From: Pelecanus crispus
Taxonomy: Eukaryota > Chordata > Aves > Pelecaniformes > Pelecanidae
Reading direction: 5' to 3'
Assembly (NCBI RefSeq): GCF_030463565.1
Contig: NC_134649.1
Span: 33,443,044 to 33,507,043, forward strand
DNA length: 64,000 nucleotides
How positions within the stretch are numbered: position 1 is the stretch's first letter; every line of letters begins with the position of its first letter. Positions 26,979 to 39,998 of the stretch are shown piece after piece. The notes beneath the pieces are model-generated. The model saw only the letters and a program-made list of their open reading frames with translations. It was not told the DNA's origin and made no database searches. The position numbers and the translations under genes are program-made.

Positions 26979-27890
26979 CCAGAACTTTTTCCTTAGAGAA
27001 GAGGACTGTTTTATATCTCATTTGATAGATTGGACCAGCTTACAAAGCACGTTTATCTGTTGACCTCCTTTGCTGGAATAAGGAGGTGAACTTGCAAAAA
27101 ACATTATAGTTTGTAGTAGTATTTTTTTTCATGTTAAAAAGTGAACCAGGCTATCACTTTCTCAGAAGAGAAACTGTTTAGTTTTTATTCTTTTGATGAA
27201 ACTTTAAAAAGTTGCTTTTTATAGATGCAAAGAAGGATGGGTACCAAGTTTTGTATACAAAGGAGTGTCAAAAAAAAAAAAAAAAGTTTTCATTTGAATT
27301 TGTCATAGCAAAGGTTTTGGGTATGGTTATATACTAAATACAGTAACAAAATCTATGCCAAGGCTATGGTGTGATAGGTTATAAGCTATTACATCAAATA
27401 GTTGTGAAAATATAGCAGGCAGAAACAATTACTGATTTTTGTAGCACCAAAAACCCTCCAGGTTCTGTAAATTGCCAAGTTAAAGTGCTAAAGGGGGTGG
27501 TTGTACTACTTTTAAGCAGAGCCTTTGCTTTTGTGTCTTATTGCTAAAGCAGTCACCAAGGTGGTGGAAAGTATTTGGTAACTGGATAAAGTAAGTCTGA
27601 AAATGTCTGAAAGGAACAGAGCCATGGTTACCATGGTCCCAGCTGGAGAAATCCCTTTCCTTTACAAATACTAATTCCTTTTAGGAATGAAAGTGCCCAA
27701 GATCAGGGTCACTTAGAGAAACAGGCGCCTTAGCTTTTTCCTTTCTTTGCATCTAGATTGTGTTGCTACACATGCCCAGGCATTGTCATGTACCATCACT
27801 ACAGAAAAAGCACGTGTCCTTTTTAAAGGATAAAGAAGTTGAAAGGGAATTGAATTTGTAAAATAAAATTTTAAATGCACAACCTGTCTC
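26979..27890 (+). other. NEK4: NEK4 3' UTR
   Basis: Follows the TGA at 26976-26978. AT-rich with no further exon. The best poly(A) signal is AATAAA at 27862-27867, giving a 3' UTR of about 900 nt; the exact cleavage site is not visible. Confidence 0.55.
27862..27867 (+). terminator. Poly(A) signal AATAAA, NEK4
   Basis: First strong canonical hexamer in a suitable place downstream of the NEK4 stop, followed by T/G-containing sequence. Use is inferred. Confidence 0.5.
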
Positions 27891-28147
27891 TTTCCCTACC
27901 TCTAGCTTAAATATTGTAACCTGTAGCACCTATGAGGGAGACTAACATAACAGTCAGTAGTAAAAAAGTGCAATACCTGTGGATGCTGCTGCCTTTCACA
28001 TACTAGATGCTCAAGTTAAAAGGTTTCATGAACTATTGTGTTATGCAGTCAAGATATTACTTTCTCTACCCAGGCAAATTTATTTTAAACAAAAAACGCT
28101 ACTCTAATCTCCTTTCCTAGAACACTTTTCAATTCTTAGCATTTTTC

Positions 28148-28806
28148 AGAACTGTATTCAGTTTTGGGCCCCTCAGCATAAGAAAGACATTGAGGTGATG
28201 GAGGGTGTCAAGGGCAATGAAGTTGGTGAAGGGTCTGGAGAACAAGTCTTATGGGGAGCGGTGAGGGAACTGGGGTTGTTTAGTCTGGAGAAGAGGAGGC
28301 TGAGGGGAGACCTTACCGCTCTCTACAAATACCTGAAAGGAGCTTGTAGTGAGGTGGGTGTTGGTCTCTTCTTCCAAGTAACTAGCAATAGGATGAGAGG
28401 AAATGGGCTCAAGCTGCGTCAGGGGAGGTTTAGATTGGTTATTAGGAGAAATTTCTTCACAGAAAGGGTAGTCAAGCATTGGAACAGGCTGCCCAGAGAG
28501 ATGGTGGAGTCACCATCCCTGGAAGTGTTCAAAAAATGGGTAGATGTGGCCCTTTGGGACATGGTTAAGTGGGCATGGTGGTGTTGGGTTGATGGTTGGA
28601 CTGATGATCTTAGAGGTCCTTTCTAACCTTAATTATTCCTGGTTTTTACTTTCATTAAAAAATAATCCAGCCACCAAGCCAGGAAACATGAAATTAATTA
28701 TTACTCTAGCCGTAACTGGTTTAGTGGTGGACTTGGTAGTGTTAGGCTGATGGCTGGACTTGATGATCTTAAAAGGTCTTCTCCAACCTAAACAATTCTA
28801 TGATTT
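28148..28806 (+). mobile_element. CR1 LINE 3' fragment between NEK4 and SPCS1
   Basis: Starts inside the RT tail ([15 protein letters not shown]-equivalent region, out of frame in places), then the [25 protein letters not shown] segment up to [14 protein letters not shown], then the 3' UTR. Like the copy in NEK4 intron 1 it has the doubled 3' terminus: first terminus to about 28637, linker 28638-28705, second terminus to about 28806. It lies in the tail-to-tail spacer. Confidence 0.9.
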
Positions 28807-29214
28807 CTATGTACTGTTTTACAGTACTTGTTACAACCTGACACTACTGATAGCTTGTTTTATACACAGTTAGAAATATTTTAGAAGTCCAGCTGTATAT
28901 TATCTTTTAGGCTATGGCAACAGCTGAACTAGACCTGATTCGATTTGCTGTGTTCCTTTTTACTGAAATACTTGAGTGAGACGTGACCTCCAGTAGCCTT
29001 CTGAAGTTAATCCCGCCACACCCACCTTCCCAGTGACTTTACTGAAACCCCAGCCAAAATTTAGAGAGCCTTCATGCTCTCTGCATATCTTGGTGCACTC
29101 ATGGTAGTATACAAAGTAGTGAGAAAAAAACCGAACACTAAGCCAAGAAGTATCTCCCAGTGGAAGTGCATTTAACAAAATTTAACCAAGCATCAGCATG
29201 AAGAACCACATTGT
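28807..29214 (-). other. SPCS1 3' UTR / spacer
   Basis: Downstream of the SPCS1 stop on the minus strand. No clear AATAAA in sense with SPCS1 was found before the CR1 copy, so the 3' end of SPCS1 is not defined. Nothing else recognised. Confidence 0.4.
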
Positions 29215-31480
29215 TTAGCTTTTAGCATGTCTCTTTGGCTTTCTGTCTGCTGGTTTCTTTTCTTCTGTTCCCAACTCTTGGACAGGTAGCCACTTCAGTG
29301 GATTACGGCGGTACATAGGCCACGGAGGGAGTGTTAGCTTAGAGAAAAGAAATGAAGTCAGAACATGTAAATCAAGATACTAGATAAGTGTTTTGTACCG
29401 CTTGTTAGGAAAATCTCATTCCCTAACTATTATACCAGTTAGTCTTCAGAAAGTTCATACAATTTCATACTATAAAGACAGAGATAGTCTACATTGTATA
29501 CTGCATAGTCATGCTTAAGTAAGCATGACTAAAGGACATCAGCACCCACTCTGAAGAAAAAAGGATACCCCTGGACTACCGAGGTAATGCCAGCATCCCA
29601 GCCCCTCTAACACCTCTGTGAAACCCTCCCATTATCTGGCATCACAGGTAAGTAACTGTAGCCAAGACCGACTCCAGGGACATTTAGATCAAGAAAGAAG
29701 CAGATGGATGATAATGCCATAGTGGCTTTTCAAAACAGTAGTGTGTTAAGTAGTGATTGGTCAAATCATGTTGTATCTGAACACTTGAAAGATACAGTAA
29801 GAACCATGTGTAAAACTGCATTTGGTGTGCCCCAGTTGGAACGGGACACCTTGTGCATGAATAAGGAATTAATTTTGTAATTCTATACTTTGCGTCCTAG
29901 CCTCTCTCCCCAGTCAGCATAGGCCAGCTGCAAAATTTTCATGACAAGCTACCACTCTACAGAAAGCACTGGTAACAGAAAGGACAGTAAGGCTATCAGC
30001 TTGACCTAAAAGTAACATCTAATTGAAATGAAAAACTAATTCAATGTTACGTAGCGGTATTAAAACACAGTGTTCCCTAAAATCTTACTAGCATTTGAGA
30101 AAAGGTACTTACTGGCTTGTAAAGCACTTTCTACAGATCAAAGAAAGTACTAACAATGTATTAACAGCCTGAATTACATAGCACACATTTGTCTGTGCTG
30201 ACAGCCCCATAATTTAATGATTATTTCAGATTAAATAGTGCATGTATTTTCTGGTTTGGGAAAAAAAATTCTTACCAAACAGGATAAAGCAAATCCAGCC
30301 ATAACTATGTAGACAGTCCATCCAAACTGTTCAGTGATGTATCCATAGATGAAACCAATTATCTTAAAAAAAAAAAAATCAAACTTTAAACAAACAAAAA
30401 CATTTCCCATACTATGGTTAAGTTGGGGGGTGGGGGTAAGAAGTTAAGTAGAAAACTACAGGTTTTTCAAAAGCACAGTTCATACATCTTTCTAACCTTG
30501 TTTCAAAATTGTAGGCCAAAAATGAAACATTGACAGAAAAGTCTTAATCCATGACAGCCCCTCAGGTTTTGCCTAAAGCTTTTAGTGACCCAGTTAAGCC
30601 AAACAATCAGAAAAAAAAAACCAGTGTTGGTAAGATCAGAAAACAAAATAAAGTCCTTTATGTTATCACCCATAGTTCTAGTATACTTACTGCAGAGACA
30701 AGAATGATTCCTTGAAAAATCTGTTCTGCTAATTTTTGGCCCTTGTAGTCCTGGGGAAAGAGATATTTTTTTGTCAGTTACCCAAAACACAAACCTGCCA
30801 GTTAAACCCTTTCAGGTTAGAGCCTAGAGTCAGCCTGACCACCGGTTCTCAGCTTTTTTGCTCAACTTTCAAATCAGACTGGAATTATTTTTCTTACAGC
30901 GTATGGATTTTAAGTGTAAAAGAATTAAGCTCTTAATTCACTTAACACCTCCCCTACAGTCTTGACCACATCATCTAAAATTAAAGGAAGCACTGTCTGT
31001 TCAGGATAAGTAATGCAAGTTCAAAATAGCATTGCAGTTAGCCTGATATCACTATGTAAGAGCCATAACACCACAAAAGAGAGTACAAGCTTGAGAAGAT
31101 ACAATATGTATGTCACCTGTGTTGGCGTGGCTTCAGAAAACATGGCTCTCAGAAGGCAAACCAGTTTGCCTTCTGGCAGTATATAGCACAGACAGAAAAA
31201 TATAGAGGGGTTTCCCCTGCACAGCTGTATAACGTTCATTTTACAGCACATCAAAGCTCGACTTTTCAGAGCAAAAAAAATCGAAATTACACGGAGTAAA
31301 ACTATACACCGCAGCCCCATCAGCAGTTCCTCGCGCCCAGCTGCCAACACCGCACGGAGGAAGGGGAACGCTACATGTCGCCAGGAGCGATAATGGAGGA
31401 CGAGGGCCCGGGCACGGCCGTCCGTCCCACGGCAGCTGCCCTACCATCTGCGTGGGGATGGAGCGGAAGATGTGCAGCAT
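29215..31480 (-). CDS. SPCS1: Signal peptidase complex subunit 1 (SPC12), complete
   Basis: Non-catalytic 12 kDa subunit of the ER signal peptidase complex. It spans the membrane twice with both termini cytosolic. Exons in transcript order: 31480-31445, 30750-30691, 30362-30276 and 29337-29215; 101 codons plus TAA (human 102). Protein landmarks are [52 protein letters not shown], then [20 protein letters not shown] and a lysine-rich tail ending KRHAKS. The two hydrophobic hairpin segments are around residues 25-43 and 48-66. The start is in a strong context (GCCGCCATGC) and fits the human start. It is head-to-head with GLT8D1 across a CpG island. An in-frame extension upstream of this ATG is noted separately. 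Confidence 0.95.
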
Positions 31481-32520
31481 GGCGGCGGTGCAGAGCAGCG
31501 CCTCACAGTCCTCGTCCTGCTCCCCGTCGTAGTCGTCTCCGTCTTCCTCCTTAGGGCCCTGCGGCGGCTGCCGGTTGCCCGCGTCGCCCAGCGAGGCGGC
31601 GGCGGCGGGCCGGCTCGGCGGGTACCGCTGCAGAGCACGACGCCCACCGTGGTGCCGCAGGACCGGAAGGCGGCTGCTGAGCTGGCCGGAAACGCGCTCC
31701 TTTCGCTCCGCCCCGTGCTCCGTCAGCCCGAGGCGGCAGCCTGCTGCCTCAGCCATCAGCTCCGCGCCGCCATCGCCGCCGTCTCTGTCCCGGGCCTGCG
31801 TCGGGGCCTGGGCTTCAGCCTCCGCCTGCCCTGTGCCGCCGCCGCCCTGCGCCGCCATCGGTAACGGCCGGAGCGACGCGGCGCGGGACGCTGTCTCCCC
31901 GGCAACGGCGGCTTCGATCCTGAGGACCCCTGTCTGAGGGGCCTTCAGCCGGCAGGTGCCAGGCGCCTGCGGTTCCGCCTGTCCAGAATCGACGCTGACT
32001 TGGCAGCCCGCGGGCGGTCCTTCCCGCCTAAGGCTCGAGCTCTGCCCACCAAGTCGTCGGTAGGTGCCGCAGCCCCGCTAGTGCAGCAGGGCGGGCGCGG
32101 GGCGGCCTTGGCTCCTCACGGCCATCAGGCATCGCCGCGGACGCCTGCGGCCCGTGGGGCTGCTGGTGGGTGGTGGCGGCCGCGGGGGCGGCGCGCTGCC
32201 GAGGTGGCAGTTGGCGGCGGCGGCGGCGGCGCGGGCGGACGGTGAGGGCGGGGGGGGGCGCGGGTCTCGGTGGCAGAGAGCTGCGCCAGGCCCTGCCGGC
32301 CTCGGAGCGGGGCTCCTGGGGCCCCCGCCTGGGCTGTGCCTCCCGCGGCCGCGGAGGAGGAGCTGCGCGGGAGCCCTGCCGAGGTGGCGGCCCGAGGGAG
32401 CGCGGTGTGCTGCTGGGCCCTGCAGCCCGTGGAGAGTGCAGTGACACGGGGGGGAACAGTCGTATGCCCAACGTACTGCGTGTAAACCGCGCCGCCGGAG
32501 TAACAAAAATTGCGGCAGTG
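31380..32520. promoter_or_regulatory. CpG island, bidirectional SPCS1/GLT8D1 promoter
   Basis: About 1.1 kb of very CpG-dense DNA between the SPCS1 first exon (minus) and GLT8D1 (plus). No TATA box on either side. An ATGGCGGC YY1-like motif overlaps the SPCS1 start (about 31479). Long ORFs here are artefacts of low stop-codon density. Confidence 0.8.
32000..32059 (+). other. GLT8D1: Candidate GLT8D1 non-coding exon 1, 3' end
   Basis: A fair donor (gtcgtcg|gtaggtg) at 32060 could end a 5' UTR exon of GLT8D1, whose ATG exon starts after an acceptor at about 33745. The left limit is arbitrary and other donors in the island are possible. Confidence 0.3.
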
Positions 32521-33786
32521 TAGCGATGAGCAGGCGTTGGAGTATTTTAGCGTGGGTTTAATAATTTCTGGAAAAGTCGGTCTGTAAATGCTTTTAGCGC
32601 AGGCTGCTGCAGTGTCGCTAAAGGGCAGTTGTATATATGTGCGTGCACCCTCAGCACCGCTGCCACAGGGACTGAGCAGCATTGCAGCATGCTTCATTTT
32701 AGAGACGTTGCGTTGTACTCCTATAAACTAAGGCTACGTGTCTTGTCCGACGTCAGTAGTGCTGTAGACGTGACACACGGCATTTATTTGTTGTGCTGGA
32801 TAAATACATCTTCCCCGCGGGAGAAATGCAACAGCAGAAGGAAGATGGTTTATGTCTGACATGCATAATGGTCACAACACAGTTTGCGGTATCTTAATTT
32901 GGAAAGTTTGCACGTGTTTTAATATAGAACTGTCTCTGTTTCTTGGATCTTGCGTGTTGTTATGGTGTGAGTGCTTTCTGTGTGTTACTTGAGAGTTGCT
33001 TCACACTTCAGGACGTGTAGTTCTTGTTCTGACTTCACAGTCACTGGTACCATTAAATAATGAATATGTCTGTTTGAATTGCATCCTGAAACTGCATCAT
33101 TGCTTTGAGTTTGTGTTTTTATCCCCTTCTATAATATGATGGCACCACCTTCTTTTACACTTCTGCAATCTTTTTTGTGTGATGACACTTCAGCTGATAT
33201 TCTGTTATATGTTATGTAGAGAATTTCATGGTTTTGGAAGCGTACAATGCTATTTGTTAAAGTCTTACAAGCATTGTGTCCTGCCAAAATCTTGCAGTTA
33301 GCTAAGTATGGAAAGAAATGTATAATCATTTGCCTTATTGCTGGGGTGCTTCCAGTTCAGATAGTTAAATAAATTGATTCAATGGTGGAAAAAAAAAAAA
33401 CCAAACCAACCATACATAATCTTCCAGATTCTTTCCAGATCGCTTTTGACTGGCAGAAGGAGTTTGGGTTTGGTTTTTTTTTTTTCTGTTGGTGTAGTAA
33501 GTGACAAGATCTATATGCCTCCCTTTTCATCTCTGAGTTCTTCTTTAGATACATCACTGTAGCTACATACTTACTGAGATAGCATACTCAGTTATTAAAA
33601 TGTGACATACCATTTTATCCTTTTCAGAGAAGGAAACATTCACTGCATTCAGAAACTGTTTTGACACTCCTGGTGATGGTGTGCTATGCCTTGTGTAGGC
33701 ATGAACTGGAAGTCAGAAGTGACTGCTGTATTTTTTCTCTTGCAGGTTTGCAGGAAGCTTACGCTAATAAATACAACAAGAGAAAA
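32521..33786 (+). other. GLT8D1 5' intron
   Basis: AT-rich sequence between the CpG island and the ATG-bearing exon, whose acceptor (ctcttgcag) ends at 33745. The 5' UTR part of that exon is ~41 nt. No other feature recognised. Confidence 0.45.
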
Positions 33787-36700
33787 ATGACATTAAGGAA
33801 AGGTATGTGTATATGTGTGTGTCTAATTTTTTAAAAATCTCTTTTGTACTTTTCTGAGTTTCCCAACCTTTTTCTGGTTATATTCATAAACTTTTTTCTT
33901 TTAAATTTTCAGTGAACATTTCCATCCTTATAGTGGCTGTTGTTATATTTTTGCTAGTTCTTCATCATAACTTCCTAGGCCTCAGTGACTTCTTGAAACG
34001 GGAATTGTCAGGTATGTTGGTTGGTTTTTTTGTTTTGTTTTGTTTTTTTAAGAATGCTGGGAAAGCACATGCTCTGGCCAGACAGAAACCACTATGTTGC
34101 TGAAATAATGTGTATGGTAATGATCAATAATTTGCATAACAAGATAAAATTTTTGTACTCTCTTATGAGTAGATCTTTTCCTGTTCTCATACCCAAGAAA
34201 CTTCAGCTTGGTGGGCTTGTCTGTTCTTGCTGTCCTGTGACTTTTCTCGGTCAGGAAGCTAGGTGAGGTAGTAGTAAGGGTTCCTTCTGGCTTTAAAAGT
34301 CATTAAGATACAATTCAGTTTACTTAGCAAAGCCTTTTCATTTTTGGGAGTCCGATTTTAAGAACTGCACATGATCCCACAGAGCCTCTCCATGTCCCCA
34401 TTGAATGCCAAGTCCCAGTTTGCTGCTCCTGGGAGCTGTTGCTCCGGGGTAGCAGTTGTACCGGTGCCTCCCAACAGCAGTTGAATAGGAGCCTGACAGG
34501 CTTTAACCACCAATCAGTTGAAGTCAAAGCTGTTGAGCTCTGTCATCAGAAAAAGGCAAACAGAAGCAGAAGCCCACCTTTGTGAACAGCAGAATATTGC
34601 CCGCAAACTGCCAAGTCCCTCTTTGCTATGTTCCTCAAATTACCTAAAATTTTCTAATATGTAATAGTCTAGATCATCTGAAAGGTACCAGTGGTGTTAC
34701 AGAAGTGTGGGTAGTGGGCAATTTGCCAGCTTTTACAGGTGATGTGGTCTAGTAACAAATTTCACCACTGATCTCCCATTTTCCTGTCTGCACACTATGA
34801 GTATAAATTCTTGTGGTTTCAGCTTAGGTAATGTAGTGTGATCTGTGATCCCTGGAATAAACATGGGCTGTACTTCATGCCTTGATCTTCAGTGGGAAAA
34901 AATTCGCAACGGTGACTTTAATTTAGAATTTCTGTTTTCTTCATTGATTCCTATCTAAGAGGAAAAGAAAGTATAAGAAAAAGAGGGAAGGCTGATGTGG
35001 AGGAGACTAGAAGGTGGTTAGGGTAAATGGGAGGGGGAAGTCAGTGAGATTATAGACATAGTAGAGGGGACCAAAGGTAAGTGTGGCCTACTGTAGTTTA
35101 AGCCTCATTTTAGTACCTTGTTGTGCTGTGTGTGAATATGTAGGGTTAAATGTATGTAGTTTATTTTGTAAGTGTGGTGTTTTCCTATTCATTAACATCT
35201 CGGATTATCAAGAGCCAGTGCTATATTGTAAGTGCTTGGTACTGGCATGCTGTAATCCATACCTTAGCTGAGGCATCCAAGTCCTTGCACAGCAGAAATA
35301 ATTGAAGGTGTTGGGAATTTTAGCATGGTAATAATATCTGTGTTTCATTTGCATAAAACAAGTACGTGATGCCATTTGTACTCCACAGATTCAAATCCAT
35401 TAGGACTTCAGCCTATAGATTTCATACCTGCAGTTCCCCAGAGGCTGGCAGATGAAAGGAATGATAAGGAGATTTCTGTGGTCATTGCAGCATCAGATGA
35501 GAGGCTTGGGGGTGCAATTGCAGCCATGAACAGTATTTACCGTCACACCAGATCCAACGTGGTTTTCCATATTGTTACTTTGAATGATACTGTGGATCAC
35601 TTGAGGTAATGATCTTTCCATTAGGTTCACACAATACTGTAAAACTTAAGTTTATCTCTGAGAAGAGGAAGAGCTGACTTTCCCTGGAACTGTACTCCTC
35701 TAAATTGTTTGCAGTCCTATCTGCTGCTGCTGCTTATTGCAGCTTTTTGACAAGGCTGCTGTGGGGAGTCCTACAGTCATTCCTTCTGGTAACGTTTCAG
35801 GGATGGAAAAGAGCCATCTTTTCCAGTGGGGTTATATCCAGCCAGTGGGGTTGGAGTTTGTTGGTGGAGGCGTTGTACAAGTTACTTCCTACATTTCATA
35901 TAAGCAATTAAAATGCTGGCAATGAAGTTTCTCTGTTTTTCTAGATTGTTCTTTGATCCTTTTATTTTTACCCACATCCGTTCACACTGATATTTTTTGT
36001 GAAGGATCTGTGATAACAGGACCATATATTCCTAATAAAATAAGAAGCAACCTCATACCTTTCATGTGTCACAGCTGTGCAGTATGCTGATAGTGGGCAT
36101 GCCCCTGCAGTCATACAAGACACCACTGACATTCAGCCATGGATTACATTCTGTATGTATGTTTGTTGGATAGTGAAGCGAGTGGCCAGATCAAGATCTG
36201 TGTCACGGTCAATTGGATCTCTCGCTTTTCATTTGATTTTTGTCTCATTTAACAAAATCTGTGCCTTTCTCCTGTTTGCAGGCTGTGGCTAAGTAACACT
36301 GCTCTGAAAAATTTGAGATACCGAATTTTGAATTTTGACCCTCGTGTCTTAGAAGGGAAAGTACAAGTGGATCCTCAAAAGGCAGACACCTTAAAACCAG
36401 TGAGGATGTTGTTGATTACTTTTTGCAATTATTAGTTAGTAACAATAGATTTTGATATTGGCTTTTGAACACAATTAGAGATTAAAACTAAATCTGTTAG
36501 CATAGAAGCAATCTTCTATAATCAAATTCCTAAATTTCAGTAAGAATAAATTTCCAGATAGTGAGAGATGGATTTGAATATCTACATATGCATGCCTAGT
36601 ATAATTTTTTGCTGCTACCTACAGTGAAACACAGCAGCTTGCATGTGAAGCATGCCAACACATCAGAGATACTACAGATATATGTGGAGAAATAAGAAAT

Positions 36701-39700
36701 TCTAATATAGACCAGTTTTAAAGTTAGTTTATCAATCCACAGATTCATAGGACATCAGGAATTGATAGAACATGTTTATTTTAAAGAACTTCTAGGACGT
36801 TGCAGTCTATTTTACTTCCGTGGTAGAAGTTGTCTTGGACTTTAGTGCCATAGATAAGTGCCAGGAGTATCAGTCAATTTCACATTTATTTGGATAATTT
36901 TTCATTTAGTTCTTCACTTCTCTTGCTTTCTTGTTTTCACAGTTAACCTTTGCAAGATTCTACTTGCCCACTTTGGTACCTCATGCAGAGAAGGCCATCT
37001 ATGTGGACGATGATATAATAGTGCAAGGTATGGGACCTTTTCTTAGCCTTCTGCTGCTGGCCTTATGCTGAAGTCAGTATGCTATCTCTTGCAGTAACCA
37101 AAAACTTGTACTTCAAGGAAAGATGTAAAAACTTTGTAAATATGAATGAGATGGATTAAACTGAGTGGTTTTATCTGCTGTAGGAATGGACTGAACAAAA
37201 AGTCACTCACCAGTGACCAGAAAAAGTCACTCAGTTAGGATTGCTTTTAATTTTTCTGTGCTTACTTCCATTTCTCAGATGATATTCTTGAACTTTACAA
37301 CACTCCATTGAAACCTGGACATGCAGCTGCATTTTCAGATGATTGTGACTCAACCACTAATAAAGTTGCTGTCCGTGGAGCAGGCAATCAGGTTAGTTTT
37401 ACTCTGATTCAGTGGTAACAATACTATAGATCTCAGGCTTTGGAAACAGGCACTTGGTTTTAATGTTCTTTTGGGTTGACTTCCAAATGCACTGAACCTA
37501 AAGGTGTGACTGTCCCTACCCAAACCAATTTACTCTGTTTGTGTTACAAGTGACACCCGCAGTTTCTGTTTAGGCACAGTAAAAGCACTTTGAATTTTTG
37601 CTGTGCTTTGCAATGAGAGCAATTCTCAGTCTGGAACTGTAGGAGATCTTAGAACATCGGAGGGAGATAGAAAAAGTACTTTTTCTGGGAATGGTACCAT
37701 ATGAATAATATGGTATTATTAAGAACATGCAGCATTCCTTAAAATATGTAGTTTATACAATTATGTTTTTAAAACAACCCCATGCAACACTACAGGCTTG
37801 GGGAAGAGTGGCTGGAAAGCTGCCTGGCTGAAAAGGACCTGGGGGTTCTGGTTGACAGCCGGCTGAACATGAGCCAGCAGTGTGCCCAAGTGGCCAAGAA
37901 GGCCAACAGCATCCTGGCCTGTATCAGGAATAGTGTGGCCAGCAGGAGCAGGGAGGTGATTGTCCCCCTGTGCTTGGCACTGGTGAGGCCGCAGCTGGAA
38001 TACTGTGTCCGGTTTTGGGCCCCTCAATACAAGAAGACATTGAGGTGCTGGAGTGTGTTCAGAGAAGGGCAACAAGGCTGGTGAAGGGTCTGGAGCACAG
38101 GCCTTATGAGGAGCGGCTGAGGGAGCTGGGGTTGTTTAGTCTGGAGAAGAGGAGGCTGAGAGGTGACCTTGTTGCTCTCTACAACTACCTGAAAGGAGGT
38201 TGTAGTGAGGTGGGTGTTGGTCTCTTCTCCCAAGTAGTTAGCGATAGGATCAGAGGAAATGGGCTCAAGCTGTGCTAGGGGAGGTTTAGATTGGATATTA
38301 GGAGAAATTTCTTCACAGAAAGGGTAGTCAAGCATTGGAGCAGGCTGCCCAGAGAGGTGGTGGAGTCACCATCCCTGGGGGTATTTAAAAGATGTGTAGA
38401 CGTGGCACTTTGGGAGATGGTTTAGTCTAGTCTACCCTTGATTGGTTTAGTGTGGACTTGGTAATGTTAGGTTAATGGTTGGACTGGATGATCTTAAAGG
38501 TCTTTTCCAACCTGAAGAATTCTATGATTCTAAGCTTTCTTTCTTGTGTTAAAGGAAGTGGTATTTGCTTTAACAACTTCAAATTATGCTTGGCTGTTGG
38601 GAGTTGTGCAAAATTTTTCTTTAAATAGTAATTTGACCATATTTTAAGCTAATTTCTACTCTTTCCTGCCCCAGTATAACTACATTGGGTTTCTAGATTA
38701 CAAAAAAGAAACCATCCGAAAGCTTGCCATGAAAGCCAACACCTGCTCTTTCAATCCAGGAGTTTTTGTTGCAAATTTGACAGAATGGAAATTACAGAAC
38801 ATCACTAAGCAATTGGAGAAGTGGATGGCACTTAATGTAGTGTAAGTACCCCGAAGGTGGGGGCGACAGCGGGTCAGACACCGGGTTATGGTGATGGCAT
38901 TTAACTATTAAATGAAGGGCTGTGTATGCATCTGTGGATTCCTGTCATGCAGCTGCAAGTGAAAATCAACTGATTTAGGGCTGTACAAGCATCCTTTCCC
39001 AACTTCTTTTCATCTTCTCTTCCAGAGAGGAACTTTACAGTAGGACTCTGGCTGGCAGCATCACGACACCTCCACTGCTAATTGTATTTTACAAGCAACA
39101 TTCCAGTATTGATCCCATGTGGAATGTCCGGCATCTTGGTATGTATGAAACATTTGTGACAGTGCGCCCCCAGTGTGTTTTTCCAGGTCTGTAGCTGGAC
39201 ACCTTGTTGATGATGCAGCAAATAGGTCTTTTCTTCCCTCATTTTGTACCTTGTTCTTTAAGAAACACTGCTTTGCAATACTATCTTGGGGCTTGTGGGC
39301 CTGATCCTTCATGTTCTTTTTTGAACTGCTAGGGGGATAGTTCTTGAACTGACTTACTCTCAAATTATTTCTCATTTTCCTTTTATTTTTCCACATACAT
39401 ACTGTATCTGAAGTGATCCTAGGTATTTCCTCCAAGATTGTTGAGAGGAACAGACATTCATATCTTTTCTAATGGTGAAACCCCAGTGCTGGGAGAGCTT
39501 TCTTAGGTTGTTTCCAATGAACAATACATAGGCTGCTGAATACACCTGGGTATTAAGGGGGTTTTAAAGAACTTCGGAAGTTAAGGCAGTACATTAAAAT
39601 AGATACCGAGACCAATCAAAGTGGCATTCAGTTGCACTTGATTATGTTTTTCACTTTGCCCTGATTTCTGCCTCCCCATATCACCTCCTTTCTCCATAAA

Positions 39701-39998
39701 TGACAAGATTTCCTTTGTTAAAATCCTTTGTTTTGAAGTTAAAATATTGCATGTTGGTGTTTCTGCTGCCTTTATTTCAGGCGCTAACGCTTGTTTTTCA
39801 ATAAAAGGGTCTAGTGCTGGAAAAAGGTACTCTCCTCAGTTTGTGAAAGCTGCCAAGCTGCTCCATTGGAATGGACATTTCAAACCATGGGGAAGAACAG
39901 CTTCATATGCTGAAGTCTGGGAGAAGTGGTATGTCCCTGACCCTACAGGCAAGTTCAGCCTGATCCGCAGACATTCAGAAGCCTATGAAGCAAAGTAG
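33787..39998 (+). CDS. GLT8D1: Glycosyltransferase 8 domain-containing protein 1, complete
   Basis: GT8-family retaining glycosyltransferase, a type II Golgi membrane protein; the acceptor is not firmly known. Coding exons: 33787-33802, 33913-34011, 35389-35605, 36282-36399, 36943-37027, 37279-37391, 38675-38841, 39026-39138, 39808-39998; 372 codons plus TAG (human 371). It has a short cytoplasmic N-terminus, a signal-anchor ([15 protein letters not shown], about residues 8-22), [20 protein letters not shown], and the metal-binding DXD motif as VDDDIIVQ with Asp 172-174. C-terminal blocks are [16 protein letters not shown] and [13 protein letters not shown] (the HxxGxxKPW GT8 motif). N-glycosylation sequons NLT and NIT are present. 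A CR1 copy lies in the intron between 37391 and 38675. Shares its promoter island with SPCS1. Confidence 0.95.
37772..38533 (+). mobile_element. CR1 LINE, sense in GLT8D1 intron
   Basis: 5'-truncated CR1 beginning at the [33 protein letters not shown] segment of the RT tail (broken into two frames near 38035), then [25 protein letters not shown] and a 3' UTR ending ATTCTATGATTCT. Unlike the other long copies its 3' end has a single terminus. The first terminus and linker are missing, but the residual 'tctaccc' at the join is shared with the linker's end. Close to the copy in PBRM1 over the RT tail. Confidence 0.9.

Noticed and set aside
32028-32697. Long minus-strand ORFs in the GLT8D1 5' region
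   Set aside because: Low-complexity Pro/Arg/Ala translations in the CpG island, no homology recognised.
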